Below are positions 1-8,279 of a DNA stretch of 15,316 nt, one piece after another. Origin of the DNA: CAYYYG01 sp964591375 (GTDB taxonomy: Bacteria; Patescibacteriota; Microgenomatia; UBA1406; GWC2-37-13); NCBI GenBank assembly GCA_964591375.1, contig CAZQAU010000032.1:1-15316 (forward strand), given 5' to 3'. The notes under the pieces are model-generated. The model was given only the letters and a program-made list of their open reading frames with translations, did no database searches and had not been told where the DNA came from. Position 1 is the stretch's first letter, and every line of letters begins with the position of its first letter. Both the position numbers and the translations under genes were made by a program.

Positions 1-660
1 CTTGTTCTTGATCCCAAACCGATGGAGAAAGTACTGGATATGGCAGCCGCTCCTGGTAGTAAGACATCGCAAATGGCAATGATGATGGAAAACACAGGAA
101 AAATAATTGCCAATGATATCAGTCATGAACGATTATATAAATTAAAAGCTAGTTTAGCTTTACAAGGTGTTACTAATACAAAGGTAACCAATTATGCCGG
201 TCAAAGTATCTGGCAAAAATTTCCAGAATATTTTGATAAAGTACTGGTGGATGTTCCGTGTTCTATGGAAGGAAGGATACAATTTACTGATCCGGCAACG
301 TTTTCCGATTGGTCTATGAAAAAAATCAAACGACTTTCCAAACTACAGAAATGGATGCTGCGGTCAGCGGTCAGCGCCACTAAAGTGGGAGGAATCATTG
401 TATATTCCACATGTACTTTAGCTCCTGAAGAAAATGAAGAAGTTATCGACTGGATTCTTGAAAAAGAAAAAAATACTATAGAATTACAAACGATACATAT
501 ACCTCAGTTAACGATGACTGACGGATTACTGCATTTTCAAGTAGATCGGTTCTCACCTGAAATAAATAAAACAAAACGCATTATTCCGGACCAAATGATG
601 GAAGGATTTTATATTGCAAAGATTAAAAAAATTGCCTCCAATGTCCCCGATACATTTTAA
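1..660 (+). CDS. RsmB/RsmF-like (NOL1/NOP2/Sun family) RNA m5C methyltransferase, 5' truncated
   Basis: The reading frame is open to the left edge; the seven codons before the first ATG (position 22) read LVLDPKP, a typical lead-in to motif I, so the real start lies outside. Counting that Met as 1, the SAM-binding motif I is DMAAAPGSKT (about residues 6-15), followed by an NDIS acidic-loop motif (about 31-34), the DVPCS motif with Cys80 and the STCT motif with Cys131 followed by PEENE. Two such cysteines are characteristic of RNA (cytosine-5) methyltransferases of this family: the TCT cysteine is the usual nucleophile and the PC cysteine helps release product. Substrate is probably rRNA or tRNA, and the enzyme is cytosolic. 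Missing is the N-terminal part that usually carries an RNA-binding domain, so RsmB, RsmF and tRNA-type members cannot be separated. The gene converges on the zinc-ribbon gene with only 2 bases between stop codons. Confidence 0.92.
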   Translation, partial: LVLDPKPMEKVLDMAAAPGSKTSQMAMMMENTGKIIANDISHERLYKLKASLALQGVTNTKVTNYAGQSIWQKFPEYFDKVLVDVPCSMEGRIQFTDPATFSDWSMKKIKRLSKLQKWMLRSAVSATKVGGIIVYSTCTLAPEENEEVIDWILEKEKNTIELQTIHIPQLTMTDGLLHFQVDRFSPEINKTKRIIPDQMMEGFYIAKIKKIASNVPDTF

Positions 661-662
661 TA

Positions 663-986
663 TTACATTCCCAGTTGTGGATTGGTTAAGCTATTTAATG
701 TATCTGCGTACTGCTTCATAAATGACTGAAAGGTAAGAATCAGTAACACTATTGAAAGTACTGTCAGAACAATCGCAATAATACCCACCATTCTTACTTT
801 CTTATCTGAATGTTTGATATATTTTAATCCCCATCCCAGTCCAAGCGGTGCCAGAAAAAAACTTATGAAATAAATGTATATCTGTTTAGAAAAAGAGATA
901 ACCAGTGGAGCTTCCTTTAACTGTTTGCCACAGTTGGGACAATAAAACCATTCAGGAAGTATAGTAAATGAACACGCTGGACACAT
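663..986 (-). CDS. Small zinc-ribbon membrane protein
   Basis: A 107-residue protein. It opens with a zinc ribbon of two CxxC knuckles (Cys2, Cys5, Cys16, Cys19; second knuckle CPNCG), then two hydrophobic segments at about residues 34-52 and 66-88, so the ribbon and the short tail probably lie on the same, cytoplasmic, side. Such short zinc-ribbon proteins with two membrane spans are common and mostly uncharacterised, so no function is assigned. The ATG start is favoured because the first CxxC begins at residue 2 and a TATAAT box lies 8 bases upstream, making a nearly leaderless mRNA. No Shine-Dalgarno sequence is visible. It is divergent from the A2M gene across about 105 bases and ends 2 bases from the RNA methyltransferase stop. 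Confidence 0.8.
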   Translation of the reverse strand: MCPACSFTILPEWFYCPNCGKQLKEAPLVISFSKQIYIYFISFFLAPLGLGWGLKYIKHSDKKVRMVGIIAIVLTVLSIVLLILTFQSFMKQYADTLNSLTNPQLGM

Positions 987-994
987 AATGCTTC

Positions 995-1000
995 ATTATA
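995..1000 (-). promoter_or_regulatory. Consensus -10 box (TATAAT) of the zinc-ribbon gene
   Basis: A perfect TATAAT on the minus strand ends 8 bases before the ATG at 986. Transcription would start about one or two bases before the start codon, giving a nearly leaderless mRNA. No good -35 box is seen 17 bases further upstream. The site lies in the divergent 987-1091 region shared with the A2M gene. Confidence 0.5.
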
Positions 1001-1057
1001 CTGTAATTCTTTCCGTACTAAATATCACATACTTATTACATTTGATTCTCTAAGATC

Positions 1058-1085
1058 TTGATAATATCTGTAAATGTCTTAATAT
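1058..1085 (+). promoter_or_regulatory. Putative promoter of the A2M gene, leaderless arrangement
   Basis: TTGATA (1058-1063) and TAATAT (1080-1085) are separated by 16 bases. The -10 box ends 6 bases before the ATG at 1092, so the first transcribed base would be at or next to the A of ATG. There is no Shine-Dalgarno sequence in front of this ATG, which fits a leaderless transcript. The -10 box matches the consensus at 4 of 6 positions, so this is a prediction only. Confidence 0.4.
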
Positions 1086-1091
1086 TAAAAT

Positions 1092-4000
1092 ATGGAGCAA
1101 CCTTTAAATAATGCGACACCTTTGCCTCAGGCAACCGGTAATAAATATAAACTCCCCGCCATAATTTTGGTTGCAGCAATACTTATTATTTCTGCATTTG
1201 GCTTAATGCGTTATGTCTCCAAAAACCCTTCTTATCAGAATTTATTGCCTTTCGGTAAGACACCAGATACATTCAAAATTACGAATAGTTCCCCAAAAGA
1301 GTTTGAAGCAGGCTACTCTGTTGTTGGAGAACCTACCTTTGTTTTCAATCAAAAATTAAATATTTCGGAAAAAGATATTAACAAATATGTGACTCTTTCA
1401 CCTGCCGTCCCGGGATCATGGCATTTGGCGGATAACAATCAGGCACTTTATTTTTCATCTGATAAAAAACAAAAAGATAACCTGGTACAAATATTTCCAT
1501 TTGATAGTTCATTTACAATCACCATTAAAAAAGATATTCCCTCTATATCCGGTAAAAAACTTGATATAGATAAAAAGTATGTTTTTCGCACGTATAAAAA
1601 TCCAAAGTTCACTCTCGACCTCGATAAAAAATTAATTAATAGTTATCCGGATAAAACAATCGATGTCGAATTATCTGCTAATTTGATTAATGAAGGCAGC
1701 ATAGGGACCTCTTATAAAGTACAAATTAGAAAAGCTACCATCGAAGAACTAACAACATACTTTGTAAGCCCGGATCAATTTACTTTTGTTTATCCAACAC
1801 AAAAATCGACTAGCAAACCAATCGCTTCATTTGACGCACCGGTAAAAATTAATTCGCCGTCTAGTTCATCACTGGAGTTACCAGCTATGAAAACAGGGTT
1901 ATATTATGTCACAATCAGTGATCAGTTAGGTACAGAAGATTTGTTTATAAATATAGCCAATCATGTGAATCAAGCCTATCTCTCCGCTGATACGATGCAT
2001 GTCTGGGTAACCGACCGCGAAGGAAATAGTCTGGGTGGAGTTAATACCGAAATTTATAGTCTAAACAAGACGGTACAACCTCTAGCTTCAGGCAAAACAG
2101 ATGATAATGGCTTAGTGAAATTTAAGGATAAAAAACCCGACGTTTTACTTACTAAAATTAATAATGATGTGGGAATAACATATATAAGCAACCGTCGCTA
2201 TTATGTTCTGGAAAAATACAAAGTATTTTCTGCAACAGACCGGCCTGTATATAGACCGGGAGATACTGTCCATTATAAAGCTGTTATAAGAACAAAAATT
2301 GATGGCAAATATCAGCCATTAACCAACGAAGATGTTTATTTTAAATTCATGCCGAATGGATACACTGACCCAGATAAAGATTACAAAAAAATAGCAGTAG
2401 ATGAAAATGGAACTATCGCTGAAGATATTATCCTTCCCAATGCGTTACAAAATGTCCAACCCATTATCGCAATTGCGGTAAAAAATGATGATACGTTTAT
2501 ACAAATCGATTCCCATGACCTGAAAGTAGAATCCTATCGTAAACCGGATATGGATATTAATGTAATGACGAATGAAACTGAATATATAAGTAGTGATGCT
2601 GCCCACATGGCCGTCACTGCAAAAACTCTCTATGGAAGTCCAATGTCTAATATGAAATTTAGCTATCGTGTAGTCGCTAATCCATATACTGAAATAGAAA
2701 ACCGGACACTTGAGAATATTGCTAATAATGACTATTCATATTATGGTGGCGGAACAGAGCTTGTAACAGGTGAGGGAATGTTTGATAAAAAAGGAAAGGC
2801 TCAGTTTGAATTTTCAACATTTTTAAAAGATTTGGAAAGTAGCCAGATTATAACAGTAGAGATTTCACCTAAAATTAATGCTTCCCCTTCAATCGGTACA
2901 ATTGCAAAACTCGTACACCGAGGAACATATGCTATTTTCTATAAAAATATTCAAAGTAATATCGAAGACGGTATTAAGGGCACACTTCTAACACTGGATC
3001 ATCAAATGATACGTAAAGCTGTATCAAATAAAGATTTATCTATTTCGTTATATAAAAAAAGAAGTGATAATACCGATGAATTTATTGAAGAGCAAAAAGT
3101 AACATCGAATAACGATGGTAGTGCTGATTTTACATTTGCATCCCTCGGAAGTGGAAGTTATGAACTAGTCACACGTGGATCGGATGAACGAGGTAATATA
3201 ATTACAACACGATATTCAGTCTATGTAGGAGAAAAGGTAAAAAACGAAACCATGCCATCTAAAACGTTAACTATTACTTTATCCCAGCCCGTAATGAACA
3301 TCGGCGATACAAATAACACGTTGACTGTAAAAGCGAATTACGATATTAAAGATCTTGCCATTACTCTAAATACGGCTACAATAGCTAAAAACTCGGATCA
3401 TACGATTAATCTACGAAATATCGCAATAAAAAAAGTCAATAGCAGGACATTTACAATGCCATTATCTATCGACCCGGCTGTCGAACTCCCTTTCACAGTA
3501 CAGGCGTTTAGTGTTTCAGATGGACAGGTGGTAAGTAGTGGTGATGAAATTAAAATAAATAGCAATAAAAAAAAGATTGCTACTAAAGTTTCTTTTGATA
3601 AAAAAAATGTTCGTCCGGGAGATACCATTCAAGTTACAATTGAAACTTCCGATGCTGATGGCAAACCAGTGGCTGCCGATAATTCTTTATCACTCATCGA
3701 TAGTGCTATTTTACAAATCGGTAAAATCGGTGATGATATATATAATACTTTTTTCGCAAATACTTATTCTTCGTATCTGACGTCTTTCAATTCCACTACA
3801 GGCATATATAAAAATCGTGAGGGAGGCGGTGGAGGCTGTTTTTTGACTGGCACCGAAATAAAAACACTAGATGGTTCAAAACCAATTGAACTCATTAGAG
3901 AAGGCGATATTATTATCACTCGTGCATCTGAAATCAACAACCAATTGATTGAAGATCGAGTTACAAAAACATATAGACATGTAGTTGACGAGTATTTGAC

Positions 4001-6218
4001 TATAAATAAAACATTTCATGTAACACCTATTCACCGTATATTTGTAAATAACCGTTGGCAAACGGCTGCAGAGGCTCGTGTTGGCGATATGCTGCTTGAT
4101 GAACATGGTAATTATATTGCCATCCAGTCAATCACCCGTCATGTTGGCCAGTTTGTTGTTTATAACCTAACGACTGAAAAAACTCATACATTTATCGCTG
4201 CCGGATTTTATGTTCATAATGATAAAGGTGAGGCTCCTCGTCAAAATTTTGCCGACACAGTATACTGGAATCCTCACATTACAACCGATTCTTCGGGGAA
4301 AGCATCTGTTAAAATCAAATTACCTGATAATATTACTTCCTACACCGCACATGTATACAGCAATACAAAAGATTCGCAGTTCGGACAGGGTACAAACGAA
4401 CTTATTTCCAAGCGTGAAATCGTCATTATTCCCATCACATCCAATTACTATTTCGAGGGCGATAAACCTACCATTTCAGCCTTAGTACAAAATAATTCTG
4501 GAAAAGAAATACAAGGCAAACTTACATTGAAAATTCCAGAAAAAAATGTCAATACAGAACAAAAATTAACTATAAGTAATGAGGATTTTGAAAGTATTAA
4601 GTATAAAATAGACCTGACAGGAGCTGAAAAAGAAATTCTAGTTGATTTGGCATTTACCGATTCATCTGGAATCGTACTCGATGCAGTCAAAATTAAAAAG
4701 CCTGTTCTTCCAAAAGCAGCTATACAACCTCATTGGGAAGCATTTATGGGTTCTCATACTATCGAATTTAATCCCTCTTATCCACAAACTGACTTTAATA
4801 TGCTTCAGCTATTCCTCGTCCAACATCCGGCAGCCGGTATGTTTAGTACAAACGGGTTTGACAATCTATCCTATGGATATACACGTGACATGGATATTGA
4901 AACTGGTATTCGTTTGTATGTGTACTCGGCCTTGATGGCGCGCACTAATGAAGGCAAAATTCCTGTTGCTATTTATCCATATGCCACACTTAAAAATGAA
5001 ATACGGGAAACTATATATAATGCATTAAGTTCGATTGTAAAAAAAGATGCCGCGCAATACTGGATACCAGGAAAATATTCTAACGAATCGGCGGGTGCTA
5101 TCAGTCTTGCTGTACTTCAAGGACTCGATGAAGCATCACGGGGTAAAATTCTGACTGAGATCAGTAATATTTCTCAAATTCTTAATTCTGTGCGCAGCAT
5201 CGTCTCCAAAGAGGAATATTTTGTAGGGGGTAATCAAACAGATACAGTATTAAAAATTTGGGCTGGCAGCCGAAAAGAACTCTGTGCCGATGCTGCATGT
5301 ATAGCTGCCAAAGTATTAAGTGGCGATACAACTGCATTGTCTGAGCTAAGAAAGCAAGCAATTCCATCGGCATCTGACCGGCTTTTATGGAACACTAGTG
5401 AGCAAAGGCTTACATATCTGCCTATTTTGGCTATGGTCGAAAAAGGATCACCAGAAGATGCAACAAAGGCAATTATCGGACTATCATTTATTCAACAATA
5501 TGGTTCAGCGGATCTTTCATTATTGGCTGGGGTTGATCATGCAATTAAAAATAATATGATTTTTGAAAAGCCAACCATGGTAGTAAAGGCTAATAATGCT
5601 GTGTTATTTGACTCTACAAAAGCCGACCGCACTAATTACTTCCTGACCAATTTTTCAACAAAAAATATTCCTGATGGAAAACTAAAAGTTGAAATTACTA
5701 CCGGAGCAGGCATTCCGGTATATGGTATCGCCGCTGGCATGCAATATGATAAAAGTATGGACACTACTAAAGCATTATTAGCTAAAAAATCAGTTACTCG
5801 TACATTAAGAAGCCTTCCTGATGGAAAAATAGTCGATCAGATCCCCGCAGGTGAATCCGGATTGGTTGAACTAAAAATTCCTAATGATTATGCATATACT
5901 TCCAATAGCCTTTCATCAGCAAAAGAATTTTTACTTATCGATGCGATATCACCACAATATATGTTTTTAAATCAAAGCAGTGGCAATAGTCCGCAGTATG
6001 AAAATACGCTAAAAAATCTGTATGGTAGTGTTAATGATGCATATGGTTATACCCACTTTCAGCAATACTCTGATCAATTCGTAATGTACAACTCTACTAG
6101 CCACCTTACAAATATTATTTTCCCTTATGCTGTGTGGAATATTGCCGAAGGTACATATTATCAACCCAGAACATCTCTCCTCTATCCTGTATTGGGAGTA
6201 ATTACCGGAGTGAATTAA
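1092..6218 (+). CDS. Membrane-anchored alpha-2-macroglobulin with an intein-like Hint domain in the bait region
   Basis: A 1708-residue protein of the bacterial alpha-2-macroglobulin family, large extracytoplasmic protease-trapping proteins. Residues 21-39 form an N-terminal membrane anchor with no obvious lipobox. Residues about 57-170 resemble a bacterial Ig-like domain. The MG2/MG3 region carries the hallmark TDRPVYRPGD (382-391). Further MG domains lead to SLIDSAIL (about 865-872), the usual position just before the bait region. A Hint domain follows (916-1043). The conserved A2M domain then resumes as NFADTVYWNP and LPDNITSY (about 1050-1085), followed by an alpha/alpha thioester-type domain and a C-terminal MG-like domain. 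The expected CxEQ thioester motif is replaced by Tyr-Thr-Arg-Asp at 1263-1266 in a YGY context. The protein has only three cysteines: Cys916 of the Hint domain, and Cys1398 and Cys1403 in the helical domain. The gene overlaps the convergent acyltransferase by 4 bases. The A2M assignment is strong; the function as a protease trap is inferred. Confidence 0.93.
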   Translation: MEQPLNNATPLPQATGNKYKLPAIILVAAILIISAFGLMRYVSKNPSYQNLLPFGKTPDTFKITNSSPKEFEAGYSVVGEPTFVFNQKLNISEKDINKYVTLSPAVPGSWHLADNNQALYFSSDKKQKDNLVQIFPFDSSFTITIKKDIPSISGKKLDIDKKYVFRTYKNPKFTLDLDKKLINSYPDKTIDVELSANLINEGSIGTSYKVQIRKATIEELTTYFVSPDQFTFVYPTQKSTSKPIASFDAPVKINSPSSSSLELPAMKTGLYYVTISDQLGTEDLFINIANHVNQAYLSADTMHVWVTDREGNSLGGVNTEIYSLNKTVQPLASGKTDDNGLVKFKDKKPDVLLTKINNDVGITYISNRRYYVLEKYKVFSATDRPVYRPGDTVHYKAVIRTKIDGKYQPLTNEDVYFKFMPNGYTDPDKDYKKIAVDENGTIAEDIILPNALQNVQPIIAIAVKNDDTFIQIDSHDLKVESYRKPDMDINVMTNETEYISSDAAHMAVTAKTLYGSPMSNMKFSYRVVANPYTEIENRTLENIANNDYSYYGGGTELVTGEGMFDKKGKAQFEFSTFLKDLESSQIITVEISPKINASPSIGTIAKLVHRGTYAIFYKNIQSNIEDGIKGTLLTLDHQMIRKAVSNKDLSISLYKKRSDNTDEFIEEQKVTSNNDGSADFTFASLGSGSYELVTRGSDERGNIITTRYSVYVGEKVKNETMPSKTLTITLSQPVMNIGDTNNTLTVKANYDIKDLAITLNTATIAKNSDHTINLRNIAIKKVNSRTFTMPLSIDPAVELPFTVQAFSVSDGQVVSSGDEIKINSNKKKIATKVSFDKKNVRPGDTIQVTIETSDADGKPVAADNSLSLIDSAILQIGKIGDDIYNTFFANTYSSYLTSFNSTTGIYKNREGGGGGCFLTGTEIKTLDGSKPIELIREGDIIITRASEINNQLIEDRVTKTYRHVVDEYLTINKTFHVTPIHRIFVNNRWQTAAEARVGDMLLDEHGNYIAIQSITRHVGQFVVYNLTTEKTHTFIAAGFYVHNDKGEAPRQNFADTVYWNPHITTDSSGKASVKIKLPDNITSYTAHVYSNTKDSQFGQGTNELISKREIVIIPITSNYYFEGDKPTISALVQNNSGKEIQGKLTLKIPEKNVNTEQKLTISNEDFESIKYKIDLTGAEKEILVDLAFTDSSGIVLDAVKIKKPVLPKAAIQPHWEAFMGSHTIEFNPSYPQTDFNMLQLFLVQHPAAGMFSTNGFDNLSYGYTRDMDIETGIRLYVYSALMARTNEGKIPVAIYPYATLKNEIRETIYNALSSIVKKDAAQYWIPGKYSNESAGAISLAVLQGLDEASRGKILTEISNISQILNSVRSIVSKEEYFVGGNQTDTVLKIWAGSRKELCADAACIAAKVLSGDTTALSELRKQAIPSASDRLLWNTSEQRLTYLPILAMVEKGSPEDATKAIIGLSFIQQYGSADLSLLAGVDHAIKNNMIFEKPTMVVKANNAVLFDSTKADRTNYFLTNFSTKNIPDGKLKVEITTGAGIPVYGIAAGMQYDKSMDTTKALLAKKSVTRTLRSLPDGKIVDQIPAGESGLVELKIPNDYAYTSNSLSSAKEFLLIDAISPQYMFLNQSSGNSPQYENTLKNLYGSVNDAYGYTHFQQYSDQFVMYNSTSHLTNIIFPYAVWNIAEGTYYQPRTSLLYPVLGVITGVN
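3837..4220 (+). other. Intein-like (Hint / BIL type A-like) autoprocessing domain inside the A2M ORF
   Basis: Residues 916-1043 (128 aa) of the A2M protein. Block A is CFLTGTEI followed by DGS, IELIREGD, with Cys916 immediately after five glycines. Block B is VTPIH with Thr978 and His981 in TxxH spacing, followed by W, AAEARVGD. The C-terminal blocks read VVYNLTT, HTFIAAGFY and VHN, ending in His1042-Asn1043. The next residue is Asp1044. Classical inteins need Cys, Ser or Thr there; bacterial intein-like type A domains often do not have one and are known to cleave or splice by other routes. The small size leaves no room for a homing endonuclease. Removing the domain would rejoin GGGGG to DKGEAPRQNF, a normal-looking bait-to-A2M linker. 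All residues needed for N-S acyl shift and Asn cyclisation are present, so it looks active; activity itself is inferred. Confidence 0.88.
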
Positions 6219-8203
6219 GCTCTTCGTCTACTTTGGTTGTTGACTAGAATAATACCGATGAGCCAAAAAAATGGGATAGAATACAAAGTAACCATTGACG
6301 CCTGAGGATGAGTGAAGGCATTACTCATTCGCTTTGATATATGAGACGATAATAGCAGTGGATTTTTTATGAGAACCTTCTTATCTGCCTGATAGACAGC
6401 AGAAACTACTGCCGGGTCTGTATACAGCATGATAGAATTATTTGATTTGTCATTCATAAGTTGAAGCTCGACAAAGTAGGTTTTTCCCCGAGAATCACTT
6501 ATCTGTGGAAATCCGAACGGTAACATTTCACTATCGCCTATCTGTACAGGACTGAAATCAGAAACAGCATACCAAGAATTTGCATTTTTTTCTTTTAAAC
6601 GAATCTGGATCTTCTGCCAGTTATCGACCGGATTAACTTTTCTAGATATTTGGAAATATTGTAAATGGAATGCAAGAATACCCAGATTGTTTTCCGACGC
6701 AACCAACTCTAGACTTATCTTTTTGTATTTATCCATACGTATTATCTGATCTTTTATATCAGACGGAGAAATAATTATTTTTTTTCCATACGGATTTTCA
6801 ATAGAAAAAAAATTAAAATTTGATTGATACGCGATTAGAATAAATATGATATAGGCACTCAATAAGAAAGTAGCCACAGACCATGGGTAATACCGGACAC
6901 TTTTTTTAGCAGGAGTTTCTGATTTTCGTCCCATAAAATAAGGGCGTTCCAGAAAGTACTGTAAAATGGTTGCTACTGATATCGCAAGCATTAATGAAAT
7001 ACATATAAAAACGAATGTCCCAACCATCGTTTGTGGTGTATACCATTCCTTCATTATCTCAACAACGGCCGTATGACTTAAGTACAAGGAATAACTAATT
7101 TTCCCCAGATATACTAATATTTTATTACTTAAAAACCGATTCATTTGAGTAGACGGGAGTATAGCTAATCCAACAAAAAAAGTTAAAGGAATTGCCCAAA
7201 ACATACGTGCCCATGGATTTAGTTCAGAGCTGATGGCATACAAGTTATTTCTTACCAAAAATAAAGTGACTACAAATAAAATTAGACTCACCTTTCCCAC
7301 TATATACAAACCTCGATTTTTTATAGCTTTTTGTAGATAAGACTCGTAATTGCGGTATATGTAAGCCAAAACAATCCCGGTTATAAAATAATAAAACAGT
7401 GGCAGTTGCAACATACTTAATCCAAGAATACGATGGGATATAATATCAGCACCCACTAAAAAAGGAATAATGGTGATGAGTAATACTATTTTTTTTAGAC
7501 GAGAGCTATGCACAGCAGACTGAATAAGCGGCACAAAGAGTGTTGGGTATAAAACATAAAATAATACTTCTGCCGCCAAAGACCAATATACCCCATCGAG
7601 CATAGCAATATAATTTCCAAGCGGTAATGTCAATGTTGTATTGACCATCCAGACACTAATATGATGTACTAACTTTGGCATCTGTGAATTAAATACAAGC
7701 GCCGGTTGACGCATTATATAAAATGCATAGAAGCATCCGGCTGATAATTGTAGGGCTACAAAACTATAAAACAATATACGAGATACCCTGGGTTTCCCGA
7801 CTTTTTTTATTCCCATCCATATTAAATATCCGCATATTGAGGCAGCGATAATTATTACCAGACGAATAGGAGCAGATAATGTAGAATTAAAACGAAATAT
7901 CGCCATTACCGTACTCATGGTAATAAAAAGAGGAAAAATACGACTATATCGTTTTTGTAAAAATGATATGGTGTCAGGTTGAGGATACAGATATGCCATG
8001 AGAAATCCACAAAGAATAAAGAGAATTGAGACACCAATAACACCACTGGAAAAAAAAGTTTCTCCGATAAAACGAAGTGAAGGTGGCAGTCGGTTGAGAA
8101 TCGGTGCTGCGTTGATATGAGTAAGAAATACCAGTAATATAGCAATACCTCGCAGTCCATCGAGACCTGTCAGTCTATTATTCCTAACTTTTTCCGGTTC
8201 CAT
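6215..8203 (-). CDS. Acyltransferase-3 family membrane protein with C-terminal extracytoplasmic domain
   Basis: A 662-residue protein. The N-terminus has the family signature GLDGLRGIAILLVFLTH, with conserved Arg18 and His29, followed by about ten hydrophobic segments to about residue 455. Members such as OafA-like proteins move acyl groups, usually acetyl, across the membrane onto cell-surface sugars or peptidoglycan. Some carry a C-terminal SGNH esterase; here no GDS motif is seen. Instead residues about 457-630 form a soluble, beta-rich segment with W, DSRGKTYFVEL and similar patterns, followed by a last membrane span at about 637-655. This segment resembles the sandwich-like extracytoplasmic domains attached to CPR membrane glycan enzymes, from memory only. 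The ATG is chosen because the family signature begins near residue 11 and a -10-like box lies 12 bases upstream. The substrate is unknown. Confidence 0.88.
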   Translation of the reverse strand: MEPEKVRNNRLTGLDGLRGIAILLVFLTHINAAPILNRLPPSLRFIGETFFSSGVIGVSILFILCGFLMAYLYPQPDTISFLQKRYSRIFPLFITMSTVMAIFRFNSTLSAPIRLVIIIAASICGYLIWMGIKKVGKPRVSRILFYSFVALQLSAGCFYAFYIMRQPALVFNSQMPKLVHHISVWMVNTTLTLPLGNYIAMLDGVYWSLAAEVLFYVLYPTLFVPLIQSAVHSSRLKKIVLLITIIPFLVGADIISHRILGLSMLQLPLFYYFITGIVLAYIYRNYESYLQKAIKNRGLYIVGKVSLILFVVTLFLVRNNLYAISSELNPWARMFWAIPLTFFVGLAILPSTQMNRFLSNKILVYLGKISYSLYLSHTAVVEIMKEWYTPQTMVGTFVFICISLMLAISVATILQYFLERPYFMGRKSETPAKKSVRYYPWSVATFLLSAYIIFILIAYQSNFNFFSIENPYGKKIIISPSDIKDQIIRMDKYKKISLELVASENNLGILAFHLQYFQISRKVNPVDNWQKIQIRLKEKNANSWYAVSDFSPVQIGDSEMLPFGFPQISDSRGKTYFVELQLMNDKSNNSIMLYTDPAVVSAVYQADKKVLIKNPLLLSSHISKRMSNAFTHPQASMVTLYSIPFFWLIGIILVNNQSRRRA

Positions 8204-8215
8204 ATTTTTGATTCT

Positions 8216-8224
8216 ATTGTAGCA
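8216..8224 (-). promoter_or_regulatory. Putative extended -10 promoter of the acyltransferase gene
   Basis: TGCTACAAT on the minus strand has the TGn extension before a TACAAT box that matches TATAAT at 5 of 6 positions. It ends 12 bases before the ATG at 8203, giving a predicted leader of only about five bases. No clear -35 box is seen. Confidence 0.4.
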
Positions 8225-8245
8225 GGTAGAGTCACTGATTATTCC

Positions 8246-8254
8246 TGATATACT
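8246..8254 (+). promoter_or_regulatory. Extended -10 element TGATATACT upstream of the 8280 gene
   Basis: TGn plus TATACT is an extended -10 promoter element. Transcription would begin near 8261, about 19 bases before the ATG at 8280. The same nine bases occur before the Nudix and SAM methyltransferase genes. It lies in the 76-base divergent region with the acyltransferase. Confidence 0.5.
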
Positions 8255-8279
8255 AAAGTTTACTAAATAAACAATAATT

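Noticed and set aside
361..374. Tandem repeat CGGTCAG x2
   Set aside because: Two copies only, within coding sequence of a conserved enzyme and in frame with it; no sign of a functional repeat.
3837..4220. Hint domain as part of a polymorphic toxin or an endonuclease-bearing intein
   Set aside because: A2M homology resumes directly after the domain, so it is an internal insertion and not the pre-toxin module of a toxin; 128 residues leave no space for a homing endonuclease.
3398..5373. Several open frames of 60-100 codons on both strands inside the A2M gene
   Set aside because: They are out-of-frame shadows of a gene whose own frame shows clear domain homology from end to end.
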